In this document: positions 22,790 through 34,000 of the stretch, piece after piece
How positions within the stretch are numbered: position 1 is the stretch's first letter
How the letters are laid out: each line of letters opens with the position of its first letter
Origin: Apophysomyces variabilis
Lineage: Eukaryota; Mucoromycota; Mucoromycetes; Mucorales; Mucoraceae
DNA: 64,000 nt
Assembly (NCBI GenBank): GCA_002749535.1
Contig: MZZL01000401.1
Location: forward strand, 935,165 to 999,164
Reading direction: 5' to 3'
Position numbers and translations under genes: made by a program
Notes under the pieces: generated by a model
What the model was told of the DNA's origin: nothing
What the model saw: the letters and a program-made list of their open reading frames with translations, nothing else
Databases searched by the model: none

Positions 22790-23674
22790 GAAAAGTCTCG
22801 AAAGCTAGTAAAAAATGAACTTGTAACACGTGACAGCAAACAGCATCTGCAAGGCGTTCTTTGTAGGTTTATGTAATTCCATCAAAGAGATTAGAAAGAT
22901 CGCTACATTTTTAGCATCGAATTGGCCTCTCCTCATTATAAATGCTGCGTTTATCACAATTCTCAAGCTTGCGCTAACGAAGGATGGAATACATGCAGTT
23001 AACATATCCGAACCTTAATTTGCGTGAATAGGTGCCAGATCCTCTAGCCAGCTTGTCTTAAGACGTATATGCATTACCGTTTCCCTTGGAAGCATCGGTC
23101 TTTATCCGCAAACTTAGACGTACGATTTACCATATAACATGTGTATCTAGAAAAAGGAGTTAGTTAACAACCCCGTTGTGGTCAAAATGATATCATGGGC
23201 CTCTGTGGACCAACGGCTAGCAAACCGCTTCAGATCCATGTTGGTTGGAATAAGGGAGGAAGCCGTTCGCTGATTTTCTTTTCCCCGTCTTGACTCCTTA
23301 TTACCCACGCTGTGACTTTATCAGTTTGGAATATTTCGTTTGTTTATATTTTTGAAAAACTGAATTCGACGAGTTTTTTCAGGAGATGATGTTATGATTG
23401 TATTATCCTTGACCTAAAGCCCTGTCACTGTATGTTTGAGCATTGTAATTTCTAAGTACAATGTAAGGAAACGGTTATCTCGGATGAATTTCTATAATTT
23501 GTTAACGAGCGTCGAAGACAAACGTCGCCATTCGAATCGTAACCGGCTGCAAGTAGTCTAGTCGTCTTTCAGTTCTAACCCAAGGTTCTAACAAAGACTA
23601 TACTTTCTTATATAAAACATCCTGGGTACAGGGTGGTGAAACGAAGAATATTCCCTACCAGTCAACTGCTCATA
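22790..23674. other. Divergent intergenic region
   Basis: 885 bp between the kinase (minus) and the chitin deacetylase (plus). It should hold both promoters. No gene or repeat seen. Confidence 0.5.
23608..23617 (+). promoter_or_regulatory. TATA-like box of the chitin deacetylase gene
   Basis: TTATATAAAA ends 57 bp upstream of the chosen ATG (23675), a usual distance for a fungal TATA element. Confidence 0.4.
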
Positions 23675-24879
23675 ATGTTTCTCTCTCTACGCTATATTCA
23701 TTGTTACCACAAAGTGCTTTTAGTAGCGATTGCCGTACAGGTCCTCAATTCACATGTAGTCTATGGACAAGGAGAAACTGCAGATATCCGTGTGCCTCAA
23801 AAAGCCGAGTGGCTCAAGGAGGTGGATCTTTCCGCCGTCCCTGACGGACCCGTTCGACCGGTAGGCTCTGGCATATGCGAAAATGCTGTATGTGACGGAG
23901 AAGACAATGATCGATGCTTTGAAAGTTGTGGTAACGCCCCGACACCCGATGACATCTATGGTTGTCCTAGGGATCATCAATGGGCACTTACATTTGACGA
24001 TGGACCAAGTAGTTTTACAGGCCAACTACTGGATATTCTTGACAAGTATAAGGTCAAAGCTACTTTTTGTGTCATGGGAGATCATGTCAAAAAATTCCCC
24101 GCCATATTAAAGCGTGCTTTCGAATCTGGACACCAAATCGCTTCACATACATATTCACATCCACATCTCATGAGCTTGACAAACGAACAAATCATCTACG
24201 AAGTCAAGGCTACAGAAGAAGCAATCAAAGATGCCATTGGGATCAGACCCAAATACATTCGGCCTCCGTTTGGTGAAGCTGACGACCGTGTGAAGTCCTT
24301 GCTTCGAACCATGGGTTACAAAGTCCTGCTGTGGAACGTTGATCCGACAGATTACGATGTCTATATGATGACCGATGCATCAAAACGTATACAAGGTGCA
24401 TTTAAGCTTGCTGCTGCAGGAAACGACACGGGTCTGAATGCTCATGAAGACCCCGGCTTTATTAGTCTTCAGCACGGTAAAGCATCGGAAACTTTTTGTT
24501 CCATGTAAACTCATTTCTATTTTTTGCGTTAGATCTATATAAACAGTCCATTGACCAGGTGCCAAAGATTATTGAACATCTTTCCGGTCTTGGCTATAAA
24601 TTTACTACAGTAGCAGAATGCGTAGATGATGCCTCCCCACATGACTTCCTAGAACGGATCGAAGCGGCAAAAGCCAGTCGCCCTAGCAATGCCACGGAAA
24701 ACACGTCAACCGGCGCTTCTTCCATTTCGTCATCAACATCGCTATCATCTTCTGGTAGTATCTCACCTGTTCTTCAAGATACCCGTGCCACTGCAAAGGC
24801 CACAAAAGCGGTCGGAGCTAGGTCCGGGCTTCTCGTGAGCGTCGCAATCATCTGTTATAGTGCCCTTGGGCTATTTTAA
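23675..24879 (+). CDS. Chitin deacetylase (carbohydrate esterase family 4), GPI-anchored type
   Basis: A 382-residue secreted enzyme that removes acetyl groups from nascent chitin to make chitosan, a major wall polymer of Mucoromycota. Two exons, 23675-24476 and 24533-24879. The N-terminus MFLSLRYIHC... with VLLVAIAVQVL is a signal peptide. A Cys-containing linker precedes the NodB domain. All five NodB motifs are present: TFDDGPS (catalytic base and metal Asp, about residues 106-112), SHTYSHPHL (metal His pair), RPPFGEAD, LWNVDPTDY, and ISLQHD, the last split by the intron (CAC G|AT). The C-terminus is Ser/Thr-rich and ends in a hydrophobic segment (LLVSVAIICYSALGLF), as expected for GPI attachment. 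A frame opens earlier at 23633 only with GTG; the first ATG is 23675 and gives a good signal peptide. Confidence 0.94.
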
Positions 24880-24944
24880 CCTAAAAGGTTTCAGTTCATG
24901 CAAAATTCTCTCATATTATCTCTCTTTCTTTCTCTCTACATACG

Positions 24945-25000
24945 CAGTATTTTCCAAACATAATTTCGCAAGCTATGAAAAATCAAAAAAGCCGCAATTC
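24945..25000. mobile_element. Fragment related to the terminal repeat of the 20.9-kb MITE
   Basis: GCAGTATTTTCC, then ATAATTTCGCAAGCTATGAAA and AAAAAGCCGCA align with the left arm of the MITE at 20919-20970 (ACAGTATTTCCC, ATAATTTCGCAAACTACGAAA, CAAAGTCGCA). I found no convincing opposite end nearby. Confidence 0.5.
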
Positions 25001-25714
25001 ATGGGAACTAAATGTCGGAATGAGTGAAATTCGATGTGTCAAACTCTTCAGCGAATTGACCAAAATTCGTAGCTCAGAAAATAAAGGCCCACTATCAAAC
25101 CTCTTTAAGATGTCTCCAGACGCTATAAATCAGAAATATTGGCAGGAGAAGTGCAAGTTATGGAAATATGCACAGATTTACTGGAGGGATATCGGGCATC
25201 CATGCCAAAGATGGAAATATTTTGTAACACCGATTACTGCGTATATACAAAAGGATACTGCTAACTTATCCGTGACATAACTTTTGTGGATAACTAGATA
25301 AGGTCTTGTATAAAGAAGGGAAACATCTAGTAATGTAAACATAAACGTACATCTGCGGCTCTTTCCTTGAAACAGTTTAATCTTGGGGGTAGCAATCCTG
25401 TTAATATCCATACCAATACTGCAGATTTGTGGGACGTATGTAAGCAGACTTCCCCCACGCTGCAAAGATATCAGACGTATGAAAGAAGCATTTAAATATG
25501 CGATAAAAATATTTGACATCTAAAGACAATTTCATACACTATAACTCAGTTGCTTTAAGCAAGATCAAAATCAGGTATGATTTTTCTGAATGATTAAGCC
25601 TGCTCTAGTTAGTTTTCACCTTTTAGCTGCAGAGTATTATATATTTTTATTTCTCTAACTGCAATAACTCCCCTAACATAAGAGGTGACTTTCAATATGA
25701 CCTATTATGCCTGG

Positions 25715-26620
25715 CTATATAATATACTTTCTGCCAGATTCACAAGAAACAAACCCACATAAACCGTCGATATCCTCGGCGCTGACAACACACAAATAGG
25801 TAGGCATCTCTGCACGAGAGTATGGAAACTTGTGTGCTGTGATGTTTACCGTATAGACGCCTACGAGAGCCAGTAGTTCGGTGACATCTACCCGCTCGGC
25901 GTGCTCTCTTTGTATATGTCGAAAGTAGAATGGCACATCACCAAAGTAAGTTCGCGCCTTTCTGTTAATTCTCCCTGAGCAATTTTTATCGATATCAATT
26001 GCGAACATTTCTCTGGTGATGTTTCTTACACCTCATCACATCACCACCGCTCTTGCACAGACGTGCGCAAACTGTCAGTCCTTCTTCGAGTGGCTCTACA
26101 TCTTGCAGGTAGATTGATCAAAACTTGCAGGGCAAGTGATGCAGATCCGCACCATAGATTTTACTAACCAATGAGGTCTCTATAAGACCCCGGATATTGG
26201 TGGAGTCAGGGTCATCAGGTTTGAACAGTGACTTTGCCAGTCAACGATCGTCGATCCCACTCTCATGGATTCTCTTGAAGCGGCGAACGGCAGAGTTGTT
26301 GGACAGGATGTTGAAGGCATTGGTTCGGGAGATGATTTTATTTGATGTAGGGGACCTACTCTCCGATTGTTCTTTCCAAGCATCCACTACTGTATGTTCT
26401 GACCGATCCCAGTTGTCTTAAGGTCATCGAAAGATAAATTAAAGTAGAAGTAACAATAACTGTTGGCAAAAACAATTCTCTTGAAACCTTGTTCGGTCTG
26501 GTGTGTGTCAATCGACAACACCAGAGCTTGGCAGAAGGGATTGTAGATGCTCGTATGATGACCGCCAAGCGTATAGTAGCCGCGCTCGCTGGAGAACGAC
26601 AATCAAGACATTAGCAAAAA
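25715..26620 (-). pseudogene. Degenerate coding remnant, unidentified
   Basis: The minus strand reads protein-like in changing frames: ERGYYTLGGHHTSIYNPFCQ at 26600-26400, HTVVDAWKEQSESRSP and NILSNNSAVRRFKRIHESG at 26400-26260, DPDSTNIRGLIETSLVSKIYG at 26220-26160, and DVPFYFRHIQREHAERVDV near 25900. Several stops and frame changes break it. No family recognised; probably an old transposon or a lost gene. Confidence 0.35.
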
Positions 26621-27089
26621 TGCCTTTATAGTCTAAAAGGGGACGATATCCTATATCCAGTGCAAATTACTGGATGCCTTGAAATTATCACTTAACTTTT
26701 TACGTTTTGTACTGCAGCATGTGTCCTCTTATGAACGCATTACTTAGGGTTCCCTTTCGTTAAAATCTATGAAAAGCGAACTACATGCACATAGTCAAAG
26801 AAGTACTGACGAGAATCCAAAGCAATATTTGTGAGTCTATAATTTTTTTTATCTGCAAGTTACAGCATTTGTTCTATAGCCGTTTCAATAAATGATACAC
26901 GTAATCTAGAAACCCAAGTAGCATTAGCAGCAAAACTAGGACATTGGTTATATGTTGAACCCATTGCAAAGCGATTTCCATTTATAGCCAGGTTTCCTCT
27001 TTTTCCATCATAAAACTTCTGTGAATATTGCTGGGCACTTCAAGATGGTTTATCTCCGTAAGTCAACTATTTCAGTGTGGTGGGTTCCC

Positions 27090-29781
27090 TAATAAATACG
27101 TCAATACAACAGTAAGTCAACGAAAATTCCACAAAGTTTAGGTAAAATAGATATACAAAGGTTTCAACGCCATATGATAAAATGTACAGTGGGTTTTTGG
27201 GCAAGTGTTCCGCTGCCGTGGAAATGTGATAAACGAAGGGAGCACACGTTGGCAGGAGTCAAGATTGACATCAGTGTTGTACCTACAGCGAGTGACTGGA
27301 CAACCATAAAAGCGCAAAGACCTATAGGAAAGGGAGATGACGAGTTCCGACCGCCTGTTATCATTAGACGCAAAACCCATTTATTTAACAGAGATACCTT
27401 ATTACGGTGGCATATTCATAGCTAAATTGCGATCTGGCCAAGTTTACCCTGCTGTTGAAAAGAACAAAGCAAAAGAAAAAATGATCCAATCAGTCGATAT
27501 TACACAAAAGAAGGCTGACAAGGTAAAAAGCCCGCCTTACAACGACACTGGAAGCATCTTACAAGCAGGTACGTCAATTTTCCTACCTTTCCTAAATCTT
27601 GCTTGCAAGTTGTCCTAGGTTTTCGATCCGCAGAAATGTCGAAGAACACGATCAACGCTAACAAAGTATAGCAAAAAGATGCGCAAAATAGGAAGCAAAA
27701 TCAGAGTTACAGCAAGCAGAACTTGCAGGAAAAGTTGTCAATCTGTAAAACCTTGAGATGCTCCACTTGCGGAGGGACTGATGCTATCATAGAAAGGAAG
27801 CCTCCAAAAACCTTTAAGCAAACATGGGTAATCAAAGCCTCGCTGTCAAACAGCTATCGGAGCACAAGCTTTGCCGAAAATATCAGACAATGCGTAAAAT
27901 AAGTGCGAAATGGAACATATGTTGGATCTCTCTTTGCAAATTACGATTCCCGGAAGCCACTTTCCATCTAGGAGAACCTGCCACCGATCGCCCATCAACT
28001 ATGTTATACAAATTCTACATCAGTTGCAGGAGTGTCCATAACGCCGATGGAAGCCTGAGAACTCCGTTTGCTATTTCCCAATAGACCCTTGCTAATTTTC
28101 AAGAAAGCCAAGTTGAAGTCGAAACGTTTCATAACAGTCCTGACAAGTGTGGCCAAAGAACACGAAGAGGCAATTCGTAATCATATTTGCGCAAACTATA
28201 CGAGTACACCTGTTGATTTATTCTTAGCCTGCTTATTTTCAAGTCTGGAAGCGATATGAGCAGAAAATATCAATTACCAAAGCCTAACTATAAATACGGG
28301 TTTTCACCATACATGTTCTCCACATGGTGAAAAAGGTAAGTCATTTTTGCATTGTCTTAAGTTTTGCTGTGCTAATCTTTTAGCTGTTAGTCAGAAATCC
28401 TGTGTGTAAACGACTGCTATCAAACCCAAGTACACAGCCCGAGAAGCGATCAGAAAATGGTCTTCGCTTAAGCTTAAAATGATTTGAACCAATTTTTAAA
28501 ACTGAACAGGTCAGCCGAAGAAAGCATCTATAAACGGAACATTTCATACAGTCCAAAGCAATACATTTACTGAAAAAATTGCAGCGATTCAGAAGGAACT
28601 AAGAGTGGATCCAGCTGTCGAGGCGCCACCATGGAAAGTACCGGTTCCTACCATTCCCTGTCACCTCTTATTGAGATGTTCTAGTTCCTGATAGACTAAA
28701 TTTCACGAAGCAAAAATAGTCCGCTGCCAAGGAACGTCACAATCTGTACCTGTCTCGGCCGCTTCGGTTCTTGATGCATTAATTTTTACTTAACGAGAAA
28801 TAGTACATCAGGAACCATTTCCCATAGCGCCCATCTGTGGCTACCAATGACAGTTCTTCTTCGCCTACACAAAAGTCGAATGACCCCTGTTGCCGAATGC
28901 AACTCTATATGTTGTTTTAATCGTGCAGCGCAGCGTTGAAAATAGCGTGCGAATGCCGAAAAAGAAAGTAAAAACTTGATTGACGGCAATGCCCGCTACC
29001 GAAACGCACAAGTCAAAACTTCATAAACTCTTGTCTATATTTTATGCAATATTGGAAAAGCATTGTGAAAATTTCTATAGCAGAGGTAGGATTGTGGTCA
29101 CGTCACCTGTTATGTAAAAATGCTCTACTTACAACATATTGAAGTTTAAAATCGTGCATCGGCAGAAAGATAGCAAGAGCCGAAATAGCCAAGAGGCTGC
29201 TTTCTGATGGCCTGAAGTATAATGCCGACATTCACGGAACAGAGAAAGCAGACGGCAAGACACGGTGTTCTCATTCTGTCAATCACGAAGAAAAATGAGA
29301 GAAACAGTCAAGTCATAATTGCTTATGATAATGGGCCTCTTTTGACGTTTGATGCATGGTCGGGCAGCAAAAAGCGATAGCCAACGAATTATAACATCAT
29401 TACTCAAAACAAAAGTTTATGCTTTATATTGTGCTGTTCATTTTTAGTTTCTCTCGTCTTTTAGCTGCCACCCCACGTAAGCTTTATAACGGATGAGTGT
29501 TTAACTTTGCAAATATGCCCATGCTGCAAGGAAAAATGCCTTGAAAAAAATGAGGAACGCCCAGATGCAAGTGGTCAAGAAGGCGCAAGGATGCATGTCG
29601 TGTTGGCTTGTCAAGAACTATTGTGTCCGACAATGTACTAGAATCCCAATGCTATGGCTTCTATGGACATCCGAAAGGTGCTTTCGTACATCAACAATAA
29701 GGATCAAAGACCAGCAGGGCTTCGGACGACGTAGCTCCGCCTAAAAGCTGTAAAAAAATGACTTATCTTCCTTAACTTGCT
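27090..29781 (+). mobile_element. Fanzor-like element, decayed copy A
   Basis: Colinear with the element at 57.3-60.5 kb but on the opposite strand. Matching blocks in order: leader with AGTTTAGGTAAAATA (27138-27152), QRPIGKGDDEFRPP (about 27320-27360), KNKAKEKMIQSVDITQKK, the zinc motif LRCSTCGGTD near 27752-27781, KASLSNS, AKEHEEAIRNHICANY (about 28150-28198), LVRNPVCKRLL near 28383, a block with RAEIAKRL-like sequence near 29175, CPCCKEKC at about 29517-29540, and GQEGARMHVVLACQ, ending RPAGLRTT. Many stops, frame changes and lost segments, including a stop and NPN where the better copy has WNRD. The 3' match ends at about 29781, shortly after the stop codon. Non-functional. Confidence 0.7.
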
Positions 29782-30064
29782 GTAGATAATCACAACCCAT
29801 TTATGCTTGTTACTGCGTGCTTCTGTGCTTGTCGTCATCTTAGGTAGATGGAAAAAACTCATGAGTCCCAAAGTTAATAGGGCATTATGGATTGAAAGAA
29901 TAATACATGTAACCGTATGAAAATCAGCAAATCTGGATAGAATGGGGATTATATTGTTTGTTCTACAAAACCTTCTTTTGCTTAAAAAAGGGGGCGAGGT
30001 AATTATTGCTAACGCGTTTATGAGTAATGTATATAAATACTATGTCTTCCGTGGGAGTGATAGA
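29782..30064. other. Spacer between Fanzor copy A and the GPI-type protein gene
   Basis: About 280 bp, AT-rich. It should hold the 3' UTR of the minus-strand gene. Nothing else seen. Confidence 0.5.
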
Positions 30065-31075
30065 TTATGCTAGCCATTTTAGTGAGATCAAAATAGCACC
30101 AAGGGTAAGTAGGCCTGGACTGACGATGCTTGCACCATTCTTGCCATTTACTGACTGTGCAGATACGCTTTCGTCGCCTGCAGCTCCTGACTTGGAAGGA
30201 GAGGTTGAGCCGGCGTTGGGATCTGCAGGTGTGCCAGTAATTGCAGATTGAGATGAGGACGGTGTTACTGTAACTGATGATGTGACTGACGTACCAGAAG
30301 AAACAACGGGTAAGCCAGAAGAAGAAGAAGCAGGCGGGTTTGTTCCGGATCCACCGACACTGCTACCTCCGTTCACATTGCCGCTTGAGGCTGCCCCTGT
30401 CGAAGCAGTCGTACTCGATTGGCTGATGATAGTAGTGCTGCTGGCAGCTGTGGAGGTTGGGCTGGATGCGGCAGTTGTCGTTGTTGGGTTGGCTGTAGGT
30501 GCAGACCCACCAGAAGGACCACTGTAGTCACCAGGGATGACACGTCTACATCCATCTTGAGAAATTCCACGGTTGCAGTTCGTGGTGTCATTCTATAGAG
30601 CGGACAAAATTTAGATCAGTATTTTTTTTTTTTTACGGATTGAACTTACACAGCAGCGTATGCAGTAAATGCTATTGATTGGTTCAATAAGATTGACGTA
30701 GTAACTCCATCCGGCACATGAAGATCCGTTGGGTGCTTTAATATCGTACTGACCACCCTCGTCGGTTGTATTTAAGTTGGCCTTGGTGGGATCCATCTGG
30801 CCGGTGACTTGCACGTAATCGTCCGTGGCCACGTAATGTGCGGAGGTTATGAATCCACTTGGTAGCTGATCGGCACCCGCGGCTTTAGGCGTATTCCCCA
30901 TACAGAAAGCGTTGGCATCCCACTCTGTATCAGAGATGTTACGATCGGTGGAGTCCGTGGGTGGTAGGAATATACAAAAGTTAGTGGAGTCAACGACCTG
31001 AGCGACTTGGCCTTTTGCTTGAACAAGGGAGATTAACGAAACAGAGGCTAGGACGGAGCCGAGGCGAAAAAGCAT
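30065..31075 (-). CDS. Secreted GPI-anchored-type surface protein, Ser/Thr-rich, function unknown
   Basis: A 317-residue protein in two exons (31075-30650 and 30592-30065). Signal peptide MLFRLGSVLASVSLISLVQA. The ectodomain (about 25-165) has conserved-looking Cys and sequence typical of a secreted fungal family: NFCIFLPPTDSTDRN, DTEWDANAFCMGN, then CAGWSYYVNL and YCIRCC just before the intron, and CNRGISQDGCRRVIPGDYSG after it. The rest is a long Ser/Thr/Gly/Pro stretch for O-glycosylation, ending in a hydrophobic tail (GLLTLGAILISLKWLA) that should direct GPI attachment. No enzyme motif is visible. I know the pattern from wall-associated fungal proteins but cannot name a function. Confidence 0.85.
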
Positions 31076-34000
31076 GGTGAAAGAATGGAGATCTGTTGAA
31101 AAATCCTCTAAACTCTTTTTTACTGTTTATAAGGAAAATCGTGTGTGACCTAATGTAACACATGTGTTCAGTATTCGACAGCACATTGGACAGCTGTTTA
31201 CGAACCCGCCTTATTTTGACCTTTTTCAGATGCAAATCTCTGTGTTGAAAGTAACAGCCCAACCCGTTATTTTTATTTTTACCATTTCAAGATATTTATC
31301 TGGTGTACGTTTTTGTCGTGTGACCATACTTTGATCCTTAACGGTTTAAGTAAAAATACAAAAGAGAAAAAGGGTCTACATCACTTACTTTGTTTTCATT
31401 CTGCTACCTAAGGAACTATAGCTCTGAGATCGCGATTTATCTGGTCTTATGAGTTGCACAGATGATAGGCCGAAATCTTTCATAGTCTATCATTGGATGG
31501 AATTAAATGCCAAGACCACCTTTTTTTTCTTTTTGTTTCCCTTTCGTGACACGGATCAACAAGTGGTGTGGGTAAACCTTTGTTAATACTATTAATATCA
31601 CTTTTTCTTCTCCCCTGTTGAGGTTCTTTTTCCCAAAAATAAATCTCACGGTTTCTATCGTATTTTTTCAGGTTACAGAACATTCATTTTGTTTGTTCTT
31701 TGGGGATTGTCATGGAACTGAAATTTAAAATGAGTACGTTTCTCGGACAACAAACTAAGCAAAGCAAAGCAAAACCGACCAGACATTTGTGCCGGTATTC
31801 AATACAGGGTCCCGTGTAAGAGTCACTACAAGATCATGATGTGGAACGTGAAATAGTTATAACAATGTACAAAAACCTGATGCTTTCAAACTGGCGAACC
31901 ATGCACTTGTTATTCAACCATTGCGACCATAGCTAAAATTATCTTTCGAACCGTTCTAAAGATCACAATCGAGCACGATATTAATCATGGGATTTGAAGC
32001 ACTCTTTTATTTCTCTGCTTGATTCCAAAGATAGTACGTCTGTACAACTGTATCTTCTCACCCTAAAATCAATAATCACTCCGAAAGCCAAAGCGGCTTT
32101 GCTATGGCCATACCAGTATAACATGAACGGTTAACGGTCCTAAGAGCAAATACCTGCTTAGCTTCCTTATCGCTGGAAGCCACAAGTTATTCCGGTAAAT
32201 TACTCTTCTTTGTTTCTGCTATGATTCATACAATGAGAAGCACTGCATGCTTGCGACGAACAGTCTGTAGGATATCTATACTGCACCACGTTGATGTTTA
32301 ACTTCATGGATCTCTAGACACAACAAATGCCTACATCCTAGAGCGTTACTCTAATAGACTCTCCCAGATGAGATGGCAAATATGTCGTTTTGCAAGTCTG
32401 CCATATTTTTAAAAGTCATTAGTAACACGTTCACTATATAGCTTTGTATGGCCATGGTGTCAGACCTCTTTAGGTCATATATTGTGACGCCGACGAACGT
32501 TATCCGTTATTTTGCCATGCTTTAGGGAAAAGGTGTGGTAACGTTTTGCTACGTATTCATGCTACACAAGTTTTACCCTTCTTTTGATTTTCTCCGCCTC
32601 TAGTGTCTTCAGACAGGTATATGTATAGCTCTTCTCTATCATTGTTCTTGTTGACTACTCAATTACTTGTACCTGCCGCTATCTGGTGGATTAGAAGCTC
32701 AGCGTCATCCTTAGCTGATTAGCTTCCTATATTTCAATGACCGACATGTTTCTATGTGGCGACACAATGCGTCATGCTTCTTCAGTGGAATTGAGTAGTA
32801 GACAGCGACTGCTTGAAATCCATAGTTTGTGCTCAAGCCTTTCTCAATGTGGTTTTGATGAACTACAACGTCCATTAATCAGTCTTTTCGAAAACAAAAA
32901 TAAAAACGTCACTACACTCAGTCTATTATTGTGAACGGTGAGCTAATAAGCTTTCCATATCGAGAAACTGTTCCTGAGTATCTTCGTACTTGGTAATGTA
33001 TATTTTCTTAGTAACTGTCCATGCACACTAATTATGAAAGGGTCAAACTAACAGTAGAAAGAAAAGAAATATTTATCGTTGGTAAATCAGTTATGCTTGG
33101 GTGAACGCAAAGTTCATTTGAGCAGCGTAGAAAACATGTTCATGGTTAATAAATGAGAATGGTAACTTGATGTGATTCTGCCCATGAGCAGGGGAGCCCC
33201 GTATCTGTTATGGTAGGGCAAGGACAAGATCGGTGTCAAGAAGTGGCCTGTTCAGTTTGCAATGAAATATAGAGGACTTGAGCGATCCAATGCCTGGCGG
33301 AGTGCTCGAACTACATGGGTATAAGTCACACCGTGTACAAGCAGACGTCATTTATTTTTCTCACTTGATAAATATGAGACAAAGAGTTACTGACATGATT
33401 CAACGTGGTTTAAAATAGATGTCATACGAACTATTGAGACAAAAGGACATAATTCATCCAAAATGTACGGTGAATGCAGGTTTATACCGTGGATATCTAT
33501 GTATAACAGTGGCAAAGAGGGAGGAATAAGTTGTCTTTCCTTCGGATTACTGAGACTGAAATGCACAGCCATTGATTAGAAAAGCATCGCATATTCCATA
33601 GATAAGGATAGTAAATTAAGGTTTTCATGAATCAATGTTTGTTACATGATATGGGCGTAGACAAAGATAGAAAAGACAATGATATCCTTTTATCTACGGA
33701 TGGAGTATTAAAGGAACACATTTTGCCTTGAGTGGAAGCAGGAAGAAGCATTCTATACGCAAGCACACATTATTATGCAGCGCATACTTTCATACCTTAA
33801 CTGACATAAGATGCATATGCAGCAAATGTAAATTTCACCTCGTGTAAGCGCACAATAGTCTGATATAAAAGCAAATCGTTGTGCAAAAAACAGTAGCTTA
33901 CATCAAGAGCAAGCCACAGACAACGATCGACAAAGTAAAATCATTACTTTTTCAACTACCGCTTACCCGATCAATATAAACACAACCAAAGTCTCCAACG

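Larger units (their letters stand above)
24880..27089. other. Intergenic region with mobile-element debris
   Basis: AT-rich spacer after the chitin deacetylase. It contains a MITE-like terminal fragment (24945-25000) and coding remnants at 25715-26620, listed separately. Nothing else recognised. Confidence 0.45.

Noticed and set aside
23633..23674. Upstream extension of chitin deacetylase
   Set aside because: The frame opens with GTG, not ATG; the first ATG at 23675 gives a clean signal peptide.
29481..29745. Plus-strand frame near 29541 read as an independent small protein
   Set aside because: It is an alternate frame of the C-terminal zinc/RuvC part of Fanzor copy A.
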